This document shows positions 15,402-22,995 of a stretch of 25,964 bases of DNA, in pieces. A program made the position numbers and the translations under genes. Positions within the stretch are counted from its first letter, which is position 1; every line of letters begins with the position of its first letter. The notes under the pieces were generated by a model that had not been told where the DNA came from, ran no database searches, and was given only the letters and a program-made list of their open reading frames with translations. Source of the DNA: an uncultured Oscillospiraceae bacterium (lineage in GTDB: Bacteria; Bacillota; Clostridia; Oscillospirales; Oscillospiraceae); assembly GCA_934561515.1 (NCBI GenBank), contig CAKTGM010000027.1, positions 1-25,964 on the forward strand, read 5' to 3'.

Positions 15402-16874
15402 ATGCCCTGTACGACTGTGCTGGCCGGTAGGCTGGCGACCAATGACCGATCGACGATGATCGCGCGGACGGACGACGGCCGCTTTGACGAAAAGAGACTG
15501 ATCGTGGTGAACCCTGCGGAGCAACCGAAGGTTTATCGGAGCGTGGAATCCCATGTGGAGGTCACGCTGCCGGAGAATCCCATGCGCTACACGTCCTGCC
15601 CGAGCGTAGACCCCGCGCACGGCATCTGGGCCGCGACCGGCATCAACGCCGCAAACGTCGGCATGACCGCAACGGAGACCACGACCTCGAACCCGCGCGT
15701 GCTCGCGGCCGACCCGATGGTCGAGCTGCAAAAGGCCGAGGACGGCAGGGAGGAGCGCTGCGGCGGCATCGGCGAGGAGGACATCGTCGTGCTCGTCCTG
15801 CCCTACATCCGTTCCGCGCGCGAGGGCGTGCTGCGCCTCGGCTCGCTTCTTGAGCAGTACGGCACATATGAATCGAACGGCATTGCCTTCAACGACGAAA
15901 ATGAGGTCTGGTGGATGGAGACCATCGGCGGTCACCACTGGATCGCAAAGAAGATCCCCGAGGACCGCGTCGTCATCAACCCGAACCAGTTCGGCATGGA
16001 TTCGTTCGACTTGGAAGACGCCTTCGGCGCGCAGGAATCTCACCTCTGCTCGGCGGACCTTAAGGAGTTTATCGCGGAATATCATCTGGACCTCAACCAG
16101 AACGGCAAGTTTAACCCGAGAGATATTTTCGGCTCGCACCGCGATATGGATCATATCTACAACACGCCGCGCGCATGGTTCATGGGCCGCTTTCTTGCGC
16201 CGCACACCTACCGCTGGGACGGCGAGAACGCGGACTTTACACCCGAGAGCGACGACATCCCGTGGTCGTATGTGCCCGAGCGCAAGGTTGCCGCCGAGGA
16301 TATCCAGTATCTGCTCTCGTCCCACTTCCAGGGAACGCCCTACGACCCCTACGCAGGGCGCGATGCGGAAAAGAGCGGCATCTACCGTCCCGTCGGCATC
16401 AACCGCACGGGCGTGACGACGATCTGCCAGATCAGAAGCGACGTGCCCGAGGAAATCAAGGGCGTTGAGTGGGTGTGCTTCGGCTCCACGACGTTTTCTG
16501 CATGGCTGCCGGTCTACACGAACGTCTCGCAGATGCCGGATTACTTAAGTAAGGTAACGCTCGACGCCGAGACGGACAACCTCTACTGGGTCAGCCGCTT
16601 TGTCGGCGCGCTGGCGGACAAGTGCTACGGCTCGTGCATCCAGAGCGTCTGGGGCTATCAGGACGCGGTGAACATCCGCGGCCGCCAGCTCATCCTCAAG
16701 TACGACAGGCTCATGCGCGAGGGCGGCGATTTCGCGCTCGCCGCGCAGGCAAACGACGAGCTCTGCGCCATGGCGAAAAAGGAGAGCACGCAGATCCTCA
16801 ACAAGGTTCTGCGCGCTGCCAGCGAGCAGATGAAAAACGGCTTCAGCTTCGCTGACACCTGCGTTAACAAATGA
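15402..16874 (+). CDS. C69-family dipeptidase (Ntn hydrolase)
   Basis: The 490-residue protein matches the PepD-A type dipeptidases of family C69 in length and opening motif. Cys3 starts CTTVLAGRLATNDRSTMIAR, followed by the TDDG box; this Cys is the N-terminal nucleophile that must be freed by trimming. GIWAATGINAANVGMTATET and IAFNDENEVWWMETIGGHHW are further conserved blocks, as is QFGMDSF. These enzymes are cytosolic and cleave a wide range of dipeptides. AAAGGAAA precedes the ATG. The gene has its own promoter and is followed, in the same direction, by a P1-family peptidase. Confidence 0.92.
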   Translation: MPCTTVLAGRLATNDRSTMIARTDDGRFDEKRLIVVNPAEQPKVYRSVESHVEVTLPENPMRYTSCPSVDPAHGIWAATGINAANVGMTATETTTSNPRVLAADPMVELQKAEDGREERCGGIGEEDIVVLVLPYIRSAREGVLRLGSLLEQYGTYESNGIAFNDENEVWWMETIGGHHWIAKKIPEDRVVINPNQFGMDSFDLEDAFGAQESHLCSADLKEFIAEYHLDLNQNGKFNPRDIFGSHRDMDHIYNTPRAWFMGRFLAPHTYRWDGENADFTPESDDIPWSYVPERKVAAEDIQYLLSSHFQGTPYDPYAGRDAEKSGIYRPVGINRTGVTTICQIRSDVPEEIKGVEWVCFGSTTFSAWLPVYTNVSQMPDYLSKVTLDAETDNLYWVSRFVGALADKCYGSCIQSVWGYQDAVNIRGRQLILKYDRLMREGGDFALAAQANDELCAMAKKESTQILNKVLRAASEQMKNGFSFADTCVNK

Positions 16875-16902
16875 TAAGAGGCGGCGTCTCGCCAACGGAA
16901 TC

Positions 16903-16939
16903 AAAAAAAGCAGCCGCGGCAATTTTTGCCGCGGCTGCT
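16903..16939 (-). terminator. Perfect hairpin oriented to stop minus-strand transcription
   Basis: AGCAGCCGCGGCAA (16909-16922) pairs perfectly with TTGCCGCGGCTGCT (16926-16939) around a TTT loop. The run of seven A at 16903-16909 becomes a U-tail only on the minus strand, whereas the plus-strand 3' side (GTCAGAAGAAAG) has none. It therefore reads as a minus-strand terminator although both flanking genes are on the plus strand. It may limit antisense transcription or protect the 3' end of the C69 message. Confidence 0.7.
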
Positions 16940-16962
16940 GTCAGAAGAAAGGAAAGCGATAT

Positions 16963-18009
16963 ATGGGCATCGATCATGTAAAAAGCCTTGAAATGCACGC
17001 CAAGTGGCCCTGCGGCGAAAGAAATCTCATCACCGACGTACCGGGGGTGCTGGTCGGTCATACCACGCTGACCGATCCGGCAAGGGATATCCACACGGGC
17101 GTAACGGCGGTTCTTCCGCACGGGGGCAATCTGTTCCGCGACAAGGTCATGGCCGCCTGCGCCGTCATCAACGGCTTTGGCAAGAGCATCGGCCTTTTGC
17201 AGGTGCAGGAGCTCGGCACGATAGAGACCCCTATTATTCTGACCAACACAATGAGCGTCGGGACGGCCTATACGGCGCTGTGCAAATATATGCTGGAGCA
17301 GAACCCCGATATCGGGGTGACCACCGGCACGGTCAACTGCCTTGTCACCGAGTGTAACGACGGCTCGCTCAACGATATCCGCGGTATGCACGTGCAGGAA
17401 TCGGACGTCCGCAATGCCATTGAAACGGCAGCGCAGGATTTTGCCGAGGGCTGCGTGGGCAGCGGCAACGGGATGCGCTGTCTCGGGCTCAAGGGAGGCA
17501 TCGGCTCCGCTTCGCGCGTGCTGGAGATCGACGGCGCAAAATATACGGTCGGCGCGCTCGTGATGTCAAACTTCGGCGCGCCCGGCAACCTTGTGATCGG
17601 CGGCCAGCATTACGACACGCGCATGGCCCGCGTTTCTGACGCGAGAGACCGCGGCTCCATCATCATTGTTCTGGCAACGGATATTCCTCTTTCCGAGCGG
17701 CAGCTTGGGCGCGTGGCCAAGCGCGCGATGATCTCGCTCGGGCGCGTGGGTTCGTTCTGCGGCAACGGCAGCGGCGATATCGCGATCGCCTTCACCACGG
17801 CCAACCGCATTCCGCATGACAGCGACTGTGATATTCTGCCCTGCCGGATGTTCTACGACGAGAGCATCGACAAGGTGTTCGAGGCCTCTGTGGAAGCGGT
17901 TGAGGAGGCGATCATCAGCTCGCTCTACCACGCCGAGACCACGCACGGCATCCGCGGCAAAACCGCCGTCAGCCTGCGCGACTTCCTTGCAGAATACTCC
18001 TCTATATGA
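16963..18009 (+). CDS. P1-family peptidase (DmpA/BapA-type L-aminopeptidase/D-esterase)
   Basis: The 348-residue protein shows the P1 pattern from the N-terminus: NLITDVPGVLVGHTTL, TGVTAVLPHG, the conserved LTNTMSVGTAYTA, and TVNCLVTECNDGSLND. GALVMSNFGAPGNLVIGG holds the expected self-cleavage point, with Ser202 as the new N-terminal nucleophile. Family members act on N-terminal D-Ala amides, beta-peptides or ordinary aminopeptidase substrates. AAAGGAAAG precedes the ATG at 16963. The last dozen bases of the gene (from about 17993) are similar to sequence at 18306-18321, the edge of the duplicated M56 region, so the final EYSSI residues may come from that rearrangement. Confidence 0.9.
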   Translation: MGIDHVKSLEMHAKWPCGERNLITDVPGVLVGHTTLTDPARDIHTGVTAVLPHGGNLFRDKVMAACAVINGFGKSIGLLQVQELGTIETPIILTNTMSVGTAYTALCKYMLEQNPDIGVTTGTVNCLVTECNDGSLNDIRGMHVQESDVRNAIETAAQDFAEGCVGSGNGMRCLGLKGGIGSASRVLEIDGAKYTVGALVMSNFGAPGNLVIGGQHYDTRMARVSDARDRGSIIIVLATDIPLSERQLGRVAKRAMISLGRVGSFCGNGSGDIAIAFTTANRIPHDSDCDILPCRMFYDESIDKVFEASVEAVEEAIISSLYHAETTHGIRGKTAVSLRDFLAEYSSI

Positions 18010-18023
18010 CCCTCTCAAGCCTG

Positions 18024-18150
18024 TTATGGCATAGAAAGCTGTGCGTCCGGCGTGGGCGCATCGCCGCGCAGATACGCGAGGAATGTCTCGATCTCATCCT
18101 GACCGGAGAGGACTTTATAGAATTTTAAAGTTCTCCCGCGTGCTGGAAAT
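18024..18150 (-). pseudogene. Decayed, internally deleted copy of the M56 gene 3' end
   Basis: On the minus strand this stretch encodes FYKVLSGQDEIETFLAYLRG, then DAPTPDAQLSMP and a stop. The first part nearly repeats SYKVLSGQDEIEAFLAYLRG in the intact M56 gene (about 19330-19410). The second part matches the last codons of M56 (18355-18390 region), so about 900 bases between them have been lost. Similarity continues past the stop, through the GAGAGGGTCATAT that mirrors the ribosome site and start of the 49-residue gene, to about 17993. There is no start codon or upstream frame. It is a remnant of a tandem duplication. Confidence 0.75.
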
Positions 18151-18171
18151 ATCCTGCAAAACCGAAAAGGC

Positions 18172-18321
18172 CTACTGGAACCGATAGCCCTGCGTGGTCA
18201 GTGTACTGAGATAAGTAAGAAATACTTCGCGCTGATCAAAGTAGATAAGCTCGCCATTATCTATTTCATGGAATGAGACGATTTTCCCCGTCTCATCTAT
18301 CCACACCGAATACTCATCCAT
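18172..18321 (-). CDS. 49-residue conserved-looking small protein downstream of the M56 sensor
   Basis: The ATG read from 18321 is preceded by a strong GGGAGGATCAT ribosome site lying between it and the M56 stop codon 15 bases upstream. The product starts MDEYSVWIDETGKIVSFHEI and continues with NGELIYFDQREVFLTYLSTL before TTQGYRFQ. It is soluble and acidic, with an alternating strand/helix pattern and no Cys. I recall similar short proteins ending in GYR-x-Q in related gut Clostridia, but give no function. It belongs to the BlaI/M56 transcription unit, and a trace of a second copy of its start is visible at the edge of the neighbouring remnant. Confidence 0.75.
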   Translation of the reverse strand: MDEYSVWIDETGKIVSFHEIDNGELIYFDQREVFLTYLSTLTTQGYRFQ

Positions 18322-18336
18322 ATGATCCTCCCAAGC

Positions 18337-20658
18337 TTATTTTGGTGTTCCGCCGACCATGGTATAGAATGCCGTGCATCCGGCGGTAGAAAGCGTGTCG
18401 GAGCTGACCTCCATGTAGTACGTCTGCCCCACGGTCAGCCCGGAAAAACGAACGCCGTCGTTTACCTTGACGGTCACGGCATTCGACGCCCACTTGCCAG
18501 CGCCGGGCTCTCCCGCACAAAGCCGCACATTGTAATCCGTCGCGCCGGGTGCGCTATACACGACGAACGCTATGTCCGATGCCTTTGCAGTGAACGGCGC
18601 ACAGATGTTTCCGCTTGTGCTGCCAGTACCGCTTTTGGGCAGAAAGGCCGTCCCTGCGGCGGGAGCGGGATCGGTCTGCGCATCAAGCGCGTCCCTCTCC
18701 TCGGCGGTCATTGCATGGGTCTTAACAGAATACGCGGTATGCTCTGCGTCATTTTCGGACGTGCGCTGTTCTTCGCCCTCACCGGCGCCGGTAAGAATTT
18801 TATCATGCGATGTATCGCTCACAGTGCCGCTGTGTACCGCGTCCGGCAGAGTGACTGCATCGCCGCGCGGAATGCAGCGGAAGGTGGTTCCATCCTCCAA
18901 GTGTAGCTCACCGTCCAGCGTGGAGATGAGCAGCGTGCTCTTTTCCAGCAGCGCGTTTACCTCGTCGGCAAAGACCTGTGCATCGGGCGGCCACGGATCG
19001 TCGGAATCCGGATTGGCATCAAATTCCACGCTACGCTGCATGAGGAGGTTTCGCCCGTCTGCACCGATGGTGAACAACTCATAGTCATAATCGCAGAAGC
19101 CCTGGAACATTGCCGGGTTATAACGCAGGATGGCACTGGTGTCACCGTTGCGGTAGAGGAAATAGCTGTCCCAGCCCACATGAGCGAGACCCAATTCGGC
19201 GCTCCATCGTTCGCTGCCGTTGCTCTCGGCATAGATCCGGTAGATCTGCCCCGGTTCAACTTCTGTGAAGAATATCTCGTCTTCCGTCCCGTCCCCATCA
19301 AAATCGGTTGCAGCCAGCAGGGTGGACGCATCGCCGCGCAGATACGCGAGAAATGCCTCGATCTCGTCCTGACCGGAGAGGACTTTATAGGACTTGGAGT
19401 CATCCCGCGTGCCGATATTCAGCGTATAGGCGGCCTTTGTGCCGTCCGGCGCATCATACTCCCGAATGAAGTCGATGGTCAGACGCTCGGCGGGTGCTCC
19501 GTCCGCGCTCGGCAGCGCAAGATAGAGCGAGGACCACTTGGGGTTGACGGCAGTTTTTTTCTCCGGGCGTGCCGCGCCGATGCGAACGAGCGCAAGGTGC
19601 TCGGAGAGACGCACCGTCCCGTTGACGGTCGTGTTGCGCGCGTCCGCGCCGGGCTGTTCCTCCGTATAGGTGCAGACGGCTTCCGTGTCCCAGAAATCAC
19701 CGCAGACCTTGCTGAGCGCACGCGGCGGATTCGTCAAAAAGCACACCGCTACAACGACGCACATGGCGACCGACGCCGCGACCACCCAAAACGCAGGTTT
19801 TTTGTAGTGAAGCGCGTTCTTCACACGCTCCTTGACGCCGACTTCGCCGAACGCCAGCGGGCAGGTGATGACCGCCTTGCGCGGCATACTGCACGCAAGC
19901 AGCACCGTGGAATAGGTCTTGACGGCGCTCTCGTCCATCGTGCGGATCACCCGCTCATCGCAGGCCAGTTCAATGTCGCGGCAGAGCAGCGCATAGGCGA
20001 GCCACAGCACGGGGTTGAACCAGTAAACCGCAAGCAGCGCGAAACCCAGCGGCTTCCACCAGTGGTCACGCCGCGCAAGATGCGCCCTCTCATGCGAGAG
20101 TACATTCTGCCGCTGCACCTCGTCCAGACCGGAGGGCAGATAGATGCGTGGTTTTACAACGCCGAGGATGAACGGCGAGGAAATGGCGTCACAAAGGTAG
20201 ATATTTTCCCGCACACAGAGCGACACGCTCACGCGCCGCCGCAGCCGCAGGTAACTCACGAGCGCATAGAGCAGCATGGCTCCAAGGCCGATGAGCCACA
20301 CCCAGCCTGCGAGATACGTCCACACATAGAGCGGGTTGACGCTCATCGTCGGCGCGGCGGCAAAATGCTCGCTGAGTGAGGGATTCACAGCGTTGTCGAT
20401 GATGTTCACGCCGCTCGTGATAGTCGGCGCAGGGTCAAACTGCACGACCGCGGGATTGACCGTTTCGGCACTGGGGATCAGGCTCAACGCGCTCTCGATG
20501 GAGAACGGCAGCATCAAGCGCAGCGCGACCATGCCCCAGAGCAGGACGTTCACCCACTTCGGGGCCCTTTTAAGCACGAGGCGCAGTGCCAGCACCGCCA
20601 GCACGAGCCAGCTTGCGGAAATGCTCAGATTCAAGAGCTTCAAAAAGACGGCAGCCAT
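18337..20658 (-). CDS. M56-family (BlaR1/MecR1-type) membrane sensor peptidase with unusual C-terminal half
   Basis: The 773-residue protein has helices near residues 10-30, 36-52, 111-136, 205-225 and 290-308. Between helices 3 and 4 lies the zinc motif HERAH (189-193), with LACDE (231-235) supplying the third ligand: the M56 metallopeptidase that cuts BlaI-type repressors on signal. BlaR1 then has a penicillin-binding domain, but here residues 320-773 have no SxxK or KTG pattern. Instead there is an acidic extracellular part with an FG-GAP-like loop (ATDFDGDGTEDEIFF, about 447-461), a linker rich in Thr, Ser and Asp, and a final beta-rich domain resembling fibronectin type III (VRFSGLTVGQTYYMEVSS). 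The signal is thus probably not a beta-lactam. It starts 4 bases after the BlaI gene. Confidence 0.9.
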   Translation of the reverse strand: MAAVFLKLLNLSISASWLVLAVLALRLVLKRAPKWVNVLLWGMVALRLMLPFSIESALSLIPSAETVNPAVVQFDPAPTITSGVNIIDNAVNPSLSEHFAAAPTMSVNPLYVWTYLAGWVWLIGLGAMLLYALVSYLRLRRRVSVSLCVRENIYLCDAISSPFILGVVKPRIYLPSGLDEVQRQNVLSHERAHLARRDHWWKPLGFALLAVYWFNPVLWLAYALLCRDIELACDERVIRTMDESAVKTYSTVLLACSMPRKAVITCPLAFGEVGVKERVKNALHYKKPAFWVVAASVAMCVVVAVCFLTNPPRALSKVCGDFWDTEAVCTYTEEQPGADARNTTVNGTVRLSEHLALVRIGAARPEKKTAVNPKWSSLYLALPSADGAPAERLTIDFIREYDAPDGTKAAYTLNIGTRDDSKSYKVLSGQDEIEAFLAYLRGDASTLLAATDFDGDGTEDEIFFTEVEPGQIYRIYAESNGSERWSAELGLAHVGWDSYFLYRNGDTSAILRYNPAMFQGFCDYDYELFTIGADGRNLLMQRSVEFDANPDSDDPWPPDAQVFADEVNALLEKSTLLISTLDGELHLEDGTTFRCIPRGDAVTLPDAVHSGTVSDTSHDKILTGAGEGEEQRTSENDAEHTAYSVKTHAMTAEERDALDAQTDPAPAAGTAFLPKSGTGSTSGNICAPFTAKASDIAFVVYSAPGATDYNVRLCAGEPGAGKWASNAVTVKVNDGVRFSGLTVGQTYYMEVSSDTLSTAGCTAFYTMVGGTPK

Positions 20659-20662
20659 AGGC

Positions 20663-21025
20663 TCACTCCTTTCCGCAGCGGTCGATCATGCGCTGAATTT
20701 CCGCAATATCCTTCTCCGAAAGAGCCTTCCGCGTGGTAAAGGCGGCAAGAAACGCGGGAAGGGAACCGTCGAAGGTGTCCTCCACAAATTTCTCACTCTG
20801 TACGGCGTTATAGCCCTCCTGTGAGAGAAGAGAAGTGACCGTGCCGTTTTCGTTCTGAAAGATACCGTGTTCGCAGAGTTTTTTGAGTACTGTGTAGGTC
20901 GTGGATTTTTTCCATTGCAGTTCCTGTTCGCACAGCTTCACCAGCTCGCCAGAGGTCAGCGGCTCGTGCTGCCAGATGAGTTCTGCAAAACGCGTCTCAA
21001 CAACGCCAAGTTTGTAACCGTCCAT
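20663..21025 (-). CDS. BlaI/MecI-family repressor
   Basis: The 120-residue protein is a winged-helix regulator of standard BlaI length: VVETRFAELIWQHEPLTSGE, then ELQWKKSTTYTVLKKLCEHG, where the latter is the DNA-reading helix and wing, followed by a C-terminal dimerisation helix (LPAFLAAFTTRKALSEKDIA). The AGGAGG site stands just before the ATG read from 21025. It is translated immediately before the M56 sensor, which is expected to inactivate it by cleavage. Two GTCTA...TAGAC repeats in its promoter point to autoregulation. Confidence 0.93.
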   Translation of the reverse strand: MDGYKLGVVETRFAELIWQHEPLTSGELVKLCEQELQWKKSTTYTVLKKLCEHGIFQNENGTVTSLLSQEGYNAVQSEKFVEDTFDGSLPAFLAAFTTRKALSEKDIAEIQRMIDRCGKE

Positions 21026-21047
21026 GTGTGCCCCTCCTTTTTTGTCA

Positions 21048-21106
21048 GTCTATTTACAATAGACTTCTGGTACTTGAAGTCTATCATAAGTAGACCATCC
21101 TGTCAA
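21048..21106 (-). promoter_or_regulatory. blaI promoter with two BlaI-type operators
   Basis: On the minus strand TTGACA (21106-21101), a 17-base spacer and TAGACT (21083-21078) form the promoter. Two 17-base repeats lie on it: 21079-21095 (GTCTA and TAGAC arms), between the -35 and -10 boxes, and 21048-21064 (GTCTATT and AATAGAC, a perfect 7-base repeat) downstream. Their centres are 31 bases apart, about three helical turns. A third inverted pair, GACTTC/GAAGTC (21062-21081), bridges them. Confidence 0.78.
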
Positions 21107-21128
21107 GCACATTTTGTGCCGAGGGGAC

Positions 21129-22712
21129 TCAGGGAAGCGCTTTTTCCACCAAGCGCTTGTCCTTCAGCTCGAGGATCGTATCGTAGAGCGGGAGAATCTC
21201 GGGGCTGACCTTGTGCTCAATGCTGATGACGGTCAGGCCGTCCGTCTGGAGCAGCTGCGACAGGATCTGCTGGCTGCTGCCCTTGTCCATGTTCGCGGTG
21301 GCCTCGTCCAGGAAGATGACGCTCTTTCGCTCGACCAGCACCCGCGCGAGCGCTAATTTTTGCTTTTCGCCGCCGGAAAGGTTGCCCTTCGTGTTCTGGA
21401 ACGGCTGGTCAAGGTCGTGCGATGCAAGGAAGGCGTCCATTCCCAGAGAGCGCATCACAGGCTCGACGCGCCCTTGGAGTTCCGGGCGATAGAGCGTGAC
21501 GTTCTGGAGGAAGGTATCGTCAAAGAGGAACGCGTCCTGAAGAACGACGCCGATCTCATCATAAAGCGCGGGCCACAGCCCCCGGATGTCCGTTCCGTTG
21601 ACGGAAATGCAACCCTCATACTCCGATTCAAGGCCGGTGAGCAGCTTGAAGAGCGTACTCTTGCCGCTGCCGTTTTCACCCAGAATGAGGTACTTCTTCC
21701 CCGCCTCAAAGCGGTAATCGACATGGGAGAGGATGTCCTTTTCTTCGTGCCGGAAGGAAACGTCGCTCAGCTCGATGCGCTCGATGGGCGCGGCCTCCGC
21801 CGCGGCGGCGCTGCTCTCGGGGACGGAGAGGAGACTACTGATCTTCTGGCGGATGCTCTCCACGCTCTTCATTTCCGAGAGCTGATAGGAAATGCTGTTC
21901 GTCGGGATGACGAGCATTTCGGACAGTTGCAGCGCGCCGACCAGCGCGCCGACGGACAAGCGCCCCCTGGCGATCTCATAAATGCTGAAGCCGACCATCA
22001 CCGCTTCGCCCGCGTAGGAGAGCAGGCCGATGATCATGTTGACGCGGATTTTGGTCTTGGACTTGGTGAATTCCGCCTTGGCGGCGCTCTCGTTGTCGCG
22101 CTCCAGCGTCGCTAAGTACTCCTGCTCGACGTGGTTCACCTTGATCGTCGGATACCCGTGGATCAGGTTGCCGATCATGACGTTGAGCTTTTCGAGCGCC
22201 ATCGTGTAGAAGTTCGTCCGCTTTTCCAGCGCCTTCCCCTGCACTGCCGACGCGATGATCGGGCAAACGGTGGAAATGACGATGATCAAAGCAAGAGAGC
22301 TGTTGATATACAGCAGTGCGATCACGCAGGTGATCAGCACCAGAATGCTGTACGCGAGCTCAAGACGGGTAACATAGTAACTATCCACCAGCATCTCGAT
22401 CTCGTTGTTCAGCGTGGTGACATAGTTCTGCCCCTGCTCCTCCTGAAATTTCCGGGGCGGCATATGGATGATATGCGCCATGACCTTCTTTTTGAGGCCG
22501 AACAGGACGCTGTTTCGGTATTTGCCCGTGCTGAGCTGCCGCACCGTTTCAAAGAGCATGATCCCCAGAATGCTCGCGACATAGAAGCCAAACAGCGTCA
22601 GCGCGCCGTCCGCGCCCGCCTCGACCGCGTCGATGGCATTCTGGAGATAGATCGGTTTAAGCGAGGTGCAGACCGCCAGAAGAATGGACGAAAGAATGAC
22701 GATAAAAACCAT
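21129..22712 (-). CDS. ABC transporter, fused membrane and ATPase domains (exporter half-transporter)
   Basis: The 527-residue protein has a membrane domain (residues 1-290, five or six helices) followed by a complete ATPase: Walker A LGENGSGKST (344-353), Q-loop LQDAF (391-395), signature NLSGGEKQKLALAR (444-457), Walker B VIFLDEA (465-471) and H-loop SIEHK (497-501). This is the ABCB-type exporter layout. It is a little shorter at the N-terminus than usual (about 570-600), the first helix starting right at Met1; AGGAGG eight bases before the ATG supports this start. No partner half-transporter is adjacent, so it is a homodimer or pairs with a distant subunit. The substrate is unknown; a link to the BlaI/M56 system downstream is possible but the 100-base gap contains a separate promoter. 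Confidence 0.9.
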   Translation of the reverse strand: MVFIVILSSILLAVCTSLKPIYLQNAIDAVEAGADGALTLFGFYVASILGIMLFETVRQLSTGKYRNSVLFGLKKKVMAHIIHMPPRKFQEEQGQNYVTTLNNEIEMLVDSYYVTRLELAYSILVLITCVIALLYINSSLALIIVISTVCPIIASAVQGKALEKRTNFYTMALEKLNVMIGNLIHGYPTIKVNHVEQEYLATLERDNESAAKAEFTKSKTKIRVNMIIGLLSYAGEAVMVGFSIYEIARGRLSVGALVGALQLSEMLVIPTNSISYQLSEMKSVESIRQKISSLLSVPESSAAAAEAAPIERIELSDVSFRHEEKDILSHVDYRFEAGKKYLILGENGSGKSTLFKLLTGLESEYEGCISVNGTDIRGLWPALYDEIGVVLQDAFLFDDTFLQNVTLYRPELQGRVEPVMRSLGMDAFLASHDLDQPFQNTKGNLSGGEKQKLALARVLVERKSVIFLDEATANMDKGSSQQILSQLLQTDGLTVISIEHKVSPEILPLYDTILELKDKRLVEKALP

Positions 22713-22849
22713 GGTTTTTCCTCCTAAAGTGACACATCACAGCGTGTTCTTTCCGCTCATTGCCGCGGCGCGGGAATGGAACCGCTTTTGATTCCGGATA
22801 GGCGGCGCTTCTTTCCCCTTTTCTTCCTCACCCCGTGCGCATAGCATAG

Positions 22850-22912
22850 CAAAAAGATTCGTCCCCCGGAGTATTCCGGGGACGAATTGCTGTTTTTGGG
22901 GGACGAATTGCA
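22850..22912 (-). terminator. Terminator after the racemase relic, with a duplicated left arm
   Basis: On the minus strand ATTCGTCCCC-GGA pairs with TCC-GGGGGACGAAT (22857-22889) and is followed by CTTTTT, a clear terminator for the racemase gene. A second copy of the left arm, GCAATTCGTCCCCC (22899-22912), lies just upstream and could pair with the same right arm over 11 bases. Two competing folds are therefore possible. Confidence 0.75.
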
Positions 22913-22995
22913 AGCGCCGCCTCTGCGGAAAGGGGCGTTTTGCCGGTGAACGCGCCATCCTCGCTGCTGCGGCAAGGCGTTCGCGCTTTATACCA

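Noticed and set aside
16864..17391. 175-residue minus-strand frame opposite the P1 peptidase start
   Set aside because: Shadow of the P1 gene in the opposite strand; it extends into the hairpin and has no start signal.
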